DNA from: Rhyzopertha dominica
Lineage: Eukaryota > Arthropoda > Insecta > Coleoptera > Bostrichidae
Assembly (NCBI GenBank): GCA_025024175.1
Contig: QCXZ01000053.1
Coordinates: 13,392,001-13,456,000, forward strand
Direction of reading: 5' to 3'
Length of the DNA: 64,000 bases
This document shows, piece by piece, positions 1 to 10,279 of this stretch. A model generated the notes under the pieces. It was not told where the DNA came from. It searched no databases and was given only the letters and a program-made list of their open reading frames with translations. Positions within the stretch are counted from its first letter, which is position 1; the number at the start of each line of letters is the position of its first letter. Made by a program: the position numbers and the translations under genes.

Positions 1-1213
1 CAGTGCTTAAATTGTTTAAAATGACTTATGTTATCCCCTCATCAGTCTGAAAGTTTCTCACATCTTCAGATTTAGTTGGAGAAGTTGTCAATATTAGAAT
101 TGAAAAAAGACGAAAACAATCTTGGAGCTAGTTAACACCTTCGCAATGATCAGTTCACACATTTGAGATGTTATAATTTTAAACAGCCTTGATATATGGA
201 TGAGCTCCATCGTGTTGAAATCACATGAAACATACTAACTGTACTATCAAATAACAAACTGTCTATTTCTTCTCTCAATAACTATCATACTATCAAATAC
301 CTGACCATTGGAGAAAATTATTCCGTAGTATTAACATTCAAACGATAAGAAAAAGAGGTTTTCACATCCAAAACTGAAAATTCTATTTCCTACCCATATT
401 TTGCCGGAGAAGCTTGACGTCATTTGTAGCGTGATGTTAAATACGCCCGGTAGCGGGAAATATGAGAATTTAAAAATATTTTTAATGAATCTCTTTGGAA
501 CATTTTATCTACATAAAAATTTACTAAAAGCAGTAGGGTGAAGCGTTTGTAAGAAACCGCCGCTCTGTACCTTTAACGAATTACCGTATATAATTATAAA
601 TTTAATACAAGTTTATACCGGCTATTGCGAATTCCAACGATCATAGTGGTCTAAAAATTTGTACGATCATAATCGGTTAGGTTCTGCTCAATTAAAATAC
701 TCTCAAGGTCCAGAAATGCCTAATTTAAATAGAAAGGTATGTTTTTATTACATGTTTGAATTATTCAGCCTTTTTTATAGAGGAGTTCTAAGGTTTAAAT
801 TTTCGATTTTCTTCATTCTGCATCGATCTGTATTACCATTTCCTATAATTATGGTTGATTATTTTTGTGTCGTCGTGACTTTTAATTGACACTGCTGAAA
901 ATTCGTTACTACAGCCATAAGTCTTTTTTCATAGTGCGCCATGGAAATCAAAAATCTCAAAAAAACTAGTATTTTGTGTTAAAATATTTTTAAAATTAAA
1001 CAGTGTGGTTTCAATTTATTTTGGTTCTCTTACCTTTAGTATCGCAGATAATTTTTCGACTTGGAACTGCTGAAGCAAAATACTTAATTCATGACACTTT
1101 CTGATTCTGATAGTCAAAAACTATAAAGCTTCTAATTTCTTGGGAATGTTGGAAAAAAAAACATTGCACCTACCATAACAATTTTACCCTGTTTATCTAT
1201 ATAATTTTATTTA
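1..1213. other. AT-rich stretch without recognised gene
   Basis: No open frame here resembles a known protein and no transposon terminus was recognised. A palindromic CRE-type octamer TGACGTCA lies at 415-422, which by itself does not show a promoter. Confidence 0.5.
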
Positions 1214-1221
1214 ATTATGGG

Positions 1222-2664
1222 CATGGACGTACCGAAGGGGGGGGGGCAAGGGGGCATCTGCCCCCCCCCTGTGCCTGGGTTGCCAACTCTGGGCCCTTCC
1301 AATTTCCCATACATTTAGCTGGTTAATTATGTGTGTACACCTAAAAATTGTCTTATTTACAAAATTGGAAATACAGTAAAATTTATAGGCAAGTGTATTT
1401 CACAATTTTCATCCAGAACTCATATTTGACGCTTGCAAATGACCTTCTCTAATAAGTCATCGAATGGTTTTCAAGCTTAATCAATGCCATATGTGCGTTT
1501 TGAAGCTGTAATTGCAACACTCTTGTTGTTACGAATCGTCTTAGGGCGTATATAGCTTTAAAAGACTATCTTGGTCAGGATGAATCGTAACACGATTTCT
1601 GCTTAATTCAGCTCTTCTACCTTTTCCTATAAAGATTGTTTAACTAACTACTGTTATATGGAATCACACACACATCAGAATTTGTCATATATTCGATGAT
1701 AACTCTAACTTTTGTACCAAATTTCTAAATTCACATTACATTTTAACAATTAATACAAAAAAAAAAACTAAAAGTGCATCCGAACTCACATTTATGAAAG
1801 TCAATTTATTTAAAATAAGTTTTAGGAATTCAGTAAAAGCATTATCAGCACGAATTAAAACAATGTGTGTTGTTAAAAATGCAGTTAAATCTATTTCAGT
1901 TTATTTAAATGACGCTTAATTTGGTTAAAATATTAAGTAGTCGGTTAATTTTTGAGAGCAATGCACTGGCGATCTAAGAAGGTTGGCTTGACGCATAATA
2001 CTGGGGTACTTGTCATTCTGGGTTTTAATAATGGTAGTTATCCATCGAATCTCTTTCCCTGGGGAGTAAAAATTACTACAATTGTATCTTTAACACCTAT
2101 ACATATGAACTCCCAGCTTAAATTTCTAAAGCTTCTGGTGTGAGAAATTGAAACTGTACTAAAAGCGCATCGGTTAATGCATTAGTGTTTGATATGTGTT
2201 AATTCTGAATCAGAAATGGTGCTCCTATTAGTAGAACGTTTAAGGAGGAATTTATATTCCTTTGGTACTTTGTATGATATTATTATACATTATGTGGATC
2301 ACGGATCTCTATTCTCCCAAATAAAATGTATCAACTCATTTTTTGTTAAAACGCGAGAGCGATACAACTGAATGCGACTCACCCAACTGAGTTCATCAAT
2401 AACGGAATTAGTAATAAAGGGGCTTTGTGTGATCAGTGTACATAGAAAACATATAAACAATTTGGGTCTTTATTTCACAGAAACTGTTTTAAGTCGCCTT
2501 GCAGAAAATCCACGAAGATTATTCATGGAATAAATACTTCATAATTACTTAAGTACCTATATCTTAGAAACATTTATTATTTATTTCTATTTATGTTGAA
2601 TTATAGTCTACAGGACGTTCCTGCTTTGCCCCCCCCCCTAAACCAAAAGCTGGTAACGCCCATG
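1222..2664. mobile_element. hAT-like non-autonomous DNA transposon
   Basis: The ends are inverted: the left end reads CATGGACGTACC and the right end, reversed, reads CATGGGCGTTACC. Both ends run into a poly-G/poly-C tract (about 1237-1270 and 2628-2640). The flanking octamers are ATTATGGG (1214-1221) and ATTACGGG (2665-2672), a 7/8 match whose only difference is a CpG/TpG type change. An 8-bp duplication suggests the hAT superfamily. No transposase frame is seen in the 1.44 kb, so it would move only with help in trans. The family assignment is inferred from ends alone. Confidence 0.6.
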
Positions 2665-2672
2665 ATTACGGG

Positions 2673-4772
2673 TAGAATTTTCGGAGATGTTAAATAAAAA
2701 TCACTTTCTGGGACGCATGTTTAAGGAGCTGTGTCTCTCTTCTGAAAAATTTTTGGATAGGGATATTTTAGATCAGATCTATCTAAAGTCTTTGCTAGAA
2801 TCTTTGGTTTTATTTTGTATGTGTTAAGTAGTGGCACCCCTTTTATAGCTATCTTCGCGTGCCTATATTAAAATTTCAACTAAATACATTACTGCAGACT
2901 TATTATTCATACCTTTTTCATTTTATATACGGTTATGTACATATCTAAATAAATTTTTAAATCAATCATTTAAATCATAGTTTTAAGAGACTTGTCTCAT
3001 TAAAAAATACCGTTCTATCGTCGCCTTGTCCTTGATAACTGTTCATCGACTATTACTAATTTGGGTACATGATACAAAAATATTTTTAGGTAATGCTTTA
3101 TTTCATCAGGTTTGAGTATAACGGAATGGTATCGATATTAAACAGGTGTAATACACCTTTTTGTATACGAAATAGCTTAAAAAGCTTCCTCGATTCCCCA
3201 AACGATCTAAATTCAATTTTCAATGCGGCAATACCATCCCTTCCCCTCGAGCATCTCTTGTTTTGTTAACATCTACTTCCTGAATGTTTGGAAAGGCCCG
3301 TTTTATGGGGTGCAAAACACAATTTGTCGCTGCACGGTTCGCGTATACATCACTCTCTCCGTAGTCGAGTGATTTTTCCGACCCGACACGGAAAGTGGAA
3401 AATGTAGTTTGTTGCGTCGCTGACATTTATGCCTTGGNAAACATTGATTTACGTTTAAAGTCTGGGGGGCTTTCCTTGCCTTTACAAGGAGCTCGTCGGC
3501 ACCTACGTTGGACGAACGAGGATAAGGTTTATGTCGAAAACATGAACACGCCCCAGAGCGTTGAAGTTTCTTACGGAGCTCTAAGAAATAAATTGGGATG
3601 TTTACCTCCGCATATTTTTTAAGAAAATGAAGTTTCTTCCAGTTACAAAGGAGGGGAAAACTACAAACCAAACTACTAATAGAGTGGAACCGTTTCACGC
3701 ATATACAGTTAATTTATTTGATGCATTTCCTCCATTAAAAACTTGTAATAAAATATAATTGCTTGATTTTCGCATTAAAAAATAGCAGCAATAAGTAGTT
3801 TGAAACTTCTGTCGCTCTGCGCTGTGTTGACGTCATCATCATCATAAGTAGACGGGCAAAATCAGCTGCCTCTTACAGCTTTAGTCGATTTTCTGTGAGT
3901 ACCGTTTTAAGTTACGTAATTTTCTGTTGTCTTTTTTCATTTACAGAAACCAAATTCGTAAGGTGACAAATGCAAAAAAAGATATTTAGAGAGTACTCAA
4001 TAGATAATATTATTTAATGGACCTTTCTTTTCAATCTTTTTCATAACGAATTATGTGAAACGAAGAATGCTTCTAGGCAAATGATTTGTCCAAACTCTAC
4101 TGTCATATTAAGTATAAGACAGCTTATTTTAGCTCTTAGATATTAAGTGCTATTTTCACTATATTCAATATTTCATACAATTAAGAAAAAACATTTTCAA
4201 GTGCAAGTATAAGATAATTCTTCTCCTTATAAGTATTCAAGTTCAAAATCTCGGTGTACCTCAGGAAACGCTGCCGGGTCTCCTGCTATTTGCACATTCG
4301 CAGTTCTATCGTCTATCAACATGTTTGTGCGAATGATACAAAAACTCATTTATCTCTGTAAAGATGGCAGTCCTCAATGGAGTGTGAGAATCCATCCCAA
4401 AATAAATTCAATATGTACGTAAAATTTCTCTCTGCCTATTCTCTAGGTTCAATCATTTATATCAATTGATATAAAAGTTTAGTCGTACCGTAACAAATTT
4501 AAATAAGAATCATGGAGGAAAGGGTTTGATACTCGTCCTGAGGCATTCATTGCCGGAGTATGTAGTGGTAGATGGTTGCGGGAAATTGACAAGAATTTGC
4601 GTCAATTTGCATCCACACCTTTTGACAATTTTTAACAGAATAAAGAAATAACACTAAATCATATCAGAATAACATCTCTAGTGTTTATAGCTTTATTTTG
4701 CCTTTCTTTCAAAGATTTCCTTGGGAAGAATTATCGATGGAATACCTTACTTCACTAAAAGTAACAGTGGAT
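2673..4772. other. unassigned region with a GC-richer island
   Basis: Bases 3220-3620 are clearly less AT-rich than their surroundings and carry overlapping open frames on both strands, none of which I recognise. A second TGACGTCA octamer lies at 3828-3835, followed at about 3895 by a good donor-like GTGAGT. This could be an upstream non-coding exon or promoter, for instance of aPKC, but no TATA box, start codon or matching acceptor supports it. The rest is featureless. Confidence 0.3.
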
Positions 4773-4784
4773 TAAAATCTTAGT

Positions 4785-5205
4785 TAAAATGCATGTCTAT
4801 GCTGTGCTGTCTACACCTCAACCAACTGCAGATAGTACTATTTCGCTGTCATTACAGCTCATCAGTGCAGTTTAGGTCTAGTGTAGACAACACGGCATAG
4901 AACTGGTTTTGCTTATATACCAAAGCAATGGTATGATGAAAGTAAGAATTTAGGATGGCAATGCCATCTGTCAGCATTACACTGACATGATGACAAAGCC
5001 ACCTAGCTGCCTTAACGGGAACTACTTCCTAAAGGAAGTGATCTGTAGCCTGACAAATTGGCATGCAACTGCATACTTCAATTTGTCAATTTGTCAGGCT
5101 ACAGGTCACTTCCTTTAGGAAGTAGTTCCCGTTAAGGCAGCTAGGTGGCTTTGTCATCATGTCAGTGTAATGCTGACAGATGGCATTGCCATCCTAAATT
5201 CTTAC
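4785..5205. mobile_element. probable foldback insertion bounded by 12-bp direct repeats
   Basis: The exact 12-mer TAAAATCTTAGT occurs at 4773-4784 and again at 5206-5217, bracketing 421 bp. The bracketed segment contains two hairpin-forming parts: imperfect 21-bp arms at 4796-4816 and 4881-4901, and a long near-perfect palindrome from 4941. The direct repeats look like a target-site duplication, but 12 bp is long for a typical DNA transposon, so the mechanism is open. No coding frame is present. Confidence 0.5.
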
Positions 5206-5206
5206 T
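4941..5206. repeat. near-perfect 120-bp inverted repeat with 26-nt loop
   Basis: The arms at 4941-5060 and 5087-5206 are reverse complements at 119 of 120 positions; the only mismatch is T/C in GATCTG versus GACCTG. The spacer at 5061-5086 is 26 nt. A transcript from either strand would fold into a hairpin far longer than a microRNA precursor and would suit Dicer-2 processing as a hairpin RNA. Such similarity means a recent origin or continued conversion between the arms. No transcription signal was identified. Confidence 0.9.
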
Positions 5207-5217
5207 AAAATCTTAGT

Positions 5218-5839
5218 AATAATAATTATATACGGAGATATGACTAGAGCGCAAAATGACATTTTTTACTTATAATAAGTGATAGTAGAGGCAAGGAAAA
5301 AAATAGCTGAAATAATTAATATACAAGCCAGGTTTGTACTGATGGGCGAAAGTGAAGATAAGTGGGGTCTGTAAAATCCGCTTTTTTCACTTGTTCTTTT
5401 ATAACTCGAAAACTACTATTTCTAGGGAAAATGAGTTCGTATGCTAAATTAATCTAAATAAAATTGTCTAGAAAAAGGTTTTAATACGCTTTTCCGCTAG
5501 GATCAACATTTAAGGAGATATCTATTTGTATTGTTAAAAAAGAAATATATATTGGTAAGTGGAATAATTAGTTTGTCTGACGCGAATTGTACTCAAACCA
5601 ATTCTGTCTTTATACTTTCCCCATTCTCTTTTTGATGGTCTTCACATGTTGATGTGATTTTCTCGTAACCTGTCTCCACAACTCGTCTTATTCAGAATTG
5701 GCAATTATCATTGCCTTCAATTTAATCGTAGCTTAAAAAAATTGCAAACGTTTTATATCAGAATATGTATATTACTTTAAAATATCCTAATTTATCAAAA
5801 AAAGTGTTTTTGGCGTATTGATTGATTAGCTCAGGCTCC
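5218..5839. other. intergenic, nothing recognised
   Basis: AT-rich sequence without a recognisable gene or repeat terminus. Confidence 0.5.
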
Positions 5840-5847
5840 GTCTCTAT

Positions 5848-6732
5848 CAGTGACGGCTCGTGACCTTCCAAGTAGGGTAGGCGACACCTTATACTCGTAT
5901 ATAGTATAAGCAATTATAATTATTGTCTTCGACCTTGGAATATGTGTATTTTAATGGTCATGCCAATCATTTATTTTTATTCGTATACCACCGCACATTT
6001 ATCCGTTTTCTGCCCTAAGCGACCTTATTTTTCTCCAAATCGATTGTTAAACAAAACTCAAACTATAATAAGCTCAAAAACGCTAAAAAAGTAAACGAAA
6101 CTTGTGAAACAGTACTTAATTTAAATAATACAGCACCTGCTCTTATCCGTGTGTAACTGTTCAGAGCATATTGAAAGTTTATATAACATATTCCTATGTC
6201 ACGTCTTCCTATTGCATGATTATTATGATATTTCATTTTGAATAAGACGATAAAAAATTTAAAAATCTTACACTTGCAAGTTGCTGCCATCTACCGGTGC
6301 CATTTAAAACCTCTAGCACCCGCTTTCGCAATCGCAATGCGAATAGCCCGAGTCCATACAAAGTTTGTCGTAAGCGACCGATCATTCCGCCTTAGACGCA
6401 TCTATATGCGCGAAGATTTTACTACGTTAACCGTNAACTGCGGTCGTTAACGGTGCAGATTCTGAAGGACGTGAACACAAATACAAATGAATTNCAGTTG
6501 GTCAAGTTGTGTCGCCTATTCCCAATTTAAACGTTCGCCGTAATAACGCGGTTCGTAATTTTTGAGCGGTATGGGTAAATTTGAGATGAAATATTAAATA
6601 AACACTGGTATAAAAAAATTGCATTAAAAATTATAAATTTCTAGCTAATTATTATTTATTTTTTATGGCATTGTTGATTGAAATTGCAATGTAGACAGTG
6701 CCTACCTTGCCTACCCCGAGGAGCCGCCACTG
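5848..6732. mobile_element. hAT MITE, 885 bp, TSD GTCTCTAT
   Basis: The left terminus is CAGTGACGGCTC and the reversed right terminus is CAGTGGCGGCTC. They are flanked by the perfect 8-bp duplication GTCTCTAT at 5840-5847 and 6733-6740. CAGTG ends with an 8-bp duplication are diagnostic of the hAT superfamily. There is no transposase, so it is non-autonomous. Its interior at about 6090-6315 is homologous to part of a different element at 33140-33365. Confidence 0.85.
6090..6315. repeat. shared internal module (see also 33140-33365, inverted)
   Basis: This part of the hAT MITE aligns by eye with the reverse complement of 33140-33365. Shared landmarks in the same order are CTTGTGAAACAG, CAGAGCA, a run of A plus TTTAAAAAT, GTTGCTGCCATCTACC and CATTTAAAACC. 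The two host elements have unrelated termini, so the module is either a third repeat (SINE- or MITE-like) inserted into both or was exchanged between them. Confidence 0.6.
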
Positions 6733-6740
6733 GTCTCTAT

Positions 6741-8467
6741 GGTAAATCACATCCATCGCGCATTATGCGTTTTACAGAGAACGCTGGAATAAATTGTCCA
6801 TTTCTTTTATGATTTAATGTAATGCGCGACGTAATTACGTCACTCACATAGACACCGAACGTCTATGCTAATCAAGACATTAACTCTAAAAACACTTTTA
6901 AAAAAAACTATGGCATTTTTGTACATATTATTTGGGTATAAAAGGACTGCAAATTTCTTAAGCTGCACGACAGTATGTTAATCAGTTCGTCAAATAATTG
7001 GAATAATTGATGTTCAAAATTAAATTCAGCCAAATTAGAAACCTTTTAATTAATTATTAAAGTATGAGCAAGTTGTTCTCATGCATAAAATGATTATGTC
7101 CATGGTCGCTGTTAGAAGTTAGAACTCACACTTTAAAAACATTTTATCCATTCAATTGATACATTCGATATGTTTGCAGTCAGCTCTATCCTAAAGCTAA
7201 TGCATCAGAAATAACGTAACTTCAAGAACAACCTTTAACATCACGGGACACTTTTTTGCGTTCAGGACTGGTATTTCATTTAATAAACAAAGTGTTTTCT
7301 GAAAAGAAACGTTCGATGAAAAGAAGTGAAGAAAAAATCTTATGCTAAGCCTCTAACAACTTTTTAATGTTCGTACGACTACGCTTCACAGTCCCATTAT
7401 CATTCGTGGGCAGGAAGAGAAAAATGAGTGAGGAATCGTATAAGCAGCGTGAGCGCGGCAGATGTAATAAAAAATATCATGAAAATTGTTACAAAATATC
7501 TGGCTAACCTCTGCACCTCAAAAAAAATCTGTACGTCCTCAAGATGAGATTTTAGAAGCACTGGAAAAAATTTACGATTACATCAGAGTTAATGAACGAG
7601 TTTTTGGAACAGGTTTTGGAACGACCACATGTGAAAACCACCGAAGAGAAAATAAAGAAAAATATGGTGGCCGAATTGTTTTCAGTAAAATTTGCANCAG
7701 TNAAATCAATTATTTCATTTGTAACAATGGAAATTAAAATCAGCTAACATTTTTTTTTAATTTTCCGTATTCTTNTCTCCTTATCTCTTTTAAGAAGTAT
7801 TGCTCCTAGCAAAAAGTGTAGAGGGCCTTTTTATAGAGAATTTATATGAATTAATGTGGTATACAGAATGTTTCGCTAGACTTTCCAGTTGTTAACGAAA
7901 AATTGGAGCCTTTGAGAACCCCCGTCCCAGCTAGCTTCGACTGCGCCAAAATTGCCTTCTATACATGAATTATTTCCATATATTTTACCTTTTATGGTCT
8001 AGGTTGCCCAGGTTATAAAATTGAAAAACTGTTTTGGAAGAACGGGCATCTAAGAAAAAGTGGTATTCATCAACAAGGTGCACTCATTGAAGAGGTCAAT
8101 CTTAATGCAAAGTTGGCTCATCAAGAATTGCCATTAAGCAGCTTCCGAACTAGCTAGCTGGTGAATATGAAATTATCCTATCTTTAGAAATAAGAATTCT
8201 TAAAGAGCACAGATTTCATCGCTACGAAGTAAACATCATCCAGGAAGACTCGAAGACCAGGTTACGCGAAAACATGATACACTTACTATAAACGATTGCA
8301 GCCTTGTTTGAATACCAGGTTTTCAATTATGACGCAGTGGTGGACTTGGTTCGTGATTTCACCTATAGTAACGTATTAATAATTAACAACTCGGATTATA
8401 TCTTCCGCGGAAAATATCCAATTATAGATTAAGCTTACTCAATTTAGCCACCTTTATAAGTACCACA
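6741..8467. other. unassigned region with an unrecognised ORF
   Basis: A reading frame on + at 7486-7737 encodes about 83 residues with a charged segment (SVRPQDEILEALEKIYDYIR), and frameshifted continuation is possible around 7590-7690. It looks like the tail of a decayed transposon or MADF-type protein but cannot be assigned. Two N positions lie in it. The remainder, 7740-8467, has no recognisable gene. Confidence 0.25.
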
Positions 8468-9346
8468 GGGCATAGCCGGATATACGTGTATATATGAAAT
8501 CTACCCCCGCGGGGGGGGGGGGGGGGGACTTGGGGAATAATGGTTTTGGTGCCATATACAAATAATTCAGTCAAATTTCCAGTTTTTCAAAAAAAGAACC
8601 TTTTGTTTGATTTTATTATTTTTAATAGTAAAACTGAAAATTAGTGAATTGCAATTTTTCTTAAGGCATGACAAAATATTTTTTTATGATTTCTAGATGA
8701 ATAGCCTATTTTTAATTAAAATAAAAAAATTTAGTCTCGTTTTTGAAAAGTGTCACTCACCAAATTTAGGGAGAAAATATTTTTTACACTGCTCTATACT
8801 CAGGAATTTTTTTGATTTTCTTGAAATGGTGGAATAATATGAAAAAAATTAAACAGTATTTTTTCTGTAATCTTGCTTTTAAACAATCTTATATTTCTTT
8901 TATGGTAAAAACGATGTATAAAAATAATTTTTTAAAATTATATAACCTCTAATGGTTTTACGCAATCATTTTGCAGTAAAATGATAAAAAATAGTTTTTA
9001 AATGTAGTTCCTAATTTTCGGTTAATTTTTTTTCATATTGTTCCACCACTTTAAAAAAGTCGAAGAAATTCCTGCGTATAAAGGAGTATGGAAGACATTT
9101 TCTGACTTTTCAAAAAGGTTTACTAGATTGAAATTTTGCTAAAAATTGGCTGTTTATCTGGAAATCATAAAAAAATATCATGCCTTTTACTCGTAAAAAT
9201 TAAAAAAAAATGAATTCACTAATTTTCAATTTTACTATTAAAAAAATAAACTTTTTTTAAAAACAAAACTGGAAACTGTTTGAGATTAAGAAGTCCCAAT
9301 AAAAAACCCTCGGGGGCAGATTTCCCATATATCCGGCTATACACCC
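8468..9346. mobile_element. long foldback element, ~430-bp arms
   Basis: The left arm starts GGGCATAGCCGGATATA and the right arm, reversed, starts GGGTGTATAGCCGGATATA. Both continue with the same order of landmarks (CCCCCG tract, TTTCCAGTTTT, TTAGTGAATT, GGCATGA, ATGATTTC) towards a centre near 8907. The whole element is therefore one imperfect palindrome. It has no coding frame. No clear target-site duplication was found, so the superfamily is unknown. Confidence 0.7.
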
Positions 9347-9469
9347 ATTGCTGTTTTCCTCACTTGAAACATTTTTGACTTGTCCAACTTGTTCCCAGTA
9401 TCGATCAAATATAGATTTCAACGTTAAAATGGTTAATGTCGCTTTAATTTTATCATCGGTTCGATAAGA

Positions 9470-9724
9470 TTACACCGGCGAAACCCTGAAAAGCCCTGGC
9501 CACTCAGTAGTTTTATTTTTGTGGGCACACGCCATTTCATAACCCGGGACGTCAGCGTTACTATGTCGAAATTCGACTTTTTGGAGTACATCTATTACAA
9601 CGTGCACTTGGCTGTATTTTCTGGTGATGGTAGGTACTTTTAATACGTCAGGAGTATTTCTTAATTGTAGACGTTTCCATAGAGTCGCGCGCTTGCTCTT
9701 ATTTTGTGCGGCACCACTCGACAT
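9470..9724 (-). CDS. hypothetical small ORF, 84 residues
   Basis: An ATG-started frame encodes 84 residues with a basic N-terminus (SKRATLWKRLQLR) and no signal peptide or membrane segment. The region is richer in CpG and GC than its flanks. I recognise no family. It lies about 0.5 kb upstream of the first visible aPKC exon, on the opposite strand, and could be a divergent first exon, a decayed repeat or chance. Confidence 0.2.
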   Translation of the reverse strand: MSSGAAQNKSKRATLWKRLQLRNTPDVLKVPTITRKYSQVHVVIDVLQKVEFRHSNADVPGYEMACAHKNKTTEWPGLFRVSPV

Positions 9725-10228
9725 GCAAAAATTATTACGCCAGTGTTAATTTAATAAACTTACAAATGGACAGTCAAGGCGCGTTTTAAACGTATAACCT
9801 CATAGGTTTCCTTGTTTCCGTCTCGCTTTGTATTGAATACTCGCAATGTTGAGGCAATTCAATACTAGGAAACTTGTGACCGAGTTTGAACTGTGCCTTT
9901 TTTGAACCGATGTTTTGTAACCATGGTTACGCGTCCACGGATTGTTTATATTCCTTTTTAACAGGTACGTCTGTGCTAATATTTATGTTAGAATAGGTGC
10001 AAGATTTTATCTTATCACCTGGCGAACTATATCAGTGTAAAATGTAGCGTTGTTGAAAGAGGATAGTGTGCACAGTAGAAAATGTGATTCTGGTCGCGGT
10101 AAAAATGCCCAAGGTGGCCAATGAACCAATTTGCCTTATTTGGAATTAGTGTAATTGGCCATGTTCTTTTGTTGTGTTATTTCCAATGGATGAGGCAACT
10201 TACTTATTCAGCTGTTTTTGTGCTCCAG

Positions 10229-10279
10229 TTTTCCCTAATGTGCCGGCCCAGCCTGGAATGCCATGCCAGGGAGAAGACA
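10229..10279 (+). CDS. aPKC: aPKC exon: linker before pseudosubstrate
   Basis: A 51-nt exon, too short for an ORF search, encodes [16 protein letters not shown] between the PB1 domain and the pseudosubstrate of aPKC. The acceptor is TGCTCCAG and the donor is GTGAGT. It starts with two bases of a split Val codon and ends with one base of the Arg codon completed in the next exon. The following intron, 10280-10720, holds nothing else recognised. Confidence 0.9.

Noticed and set aside
10060..10228. Possible PB1 exon directly upstream of the first visible aPKC exon
   Set aside because: No frame resembles the PB1 core or the DEAIRLYE region; the ATG at 10105 runs into a stop after 14 codons.
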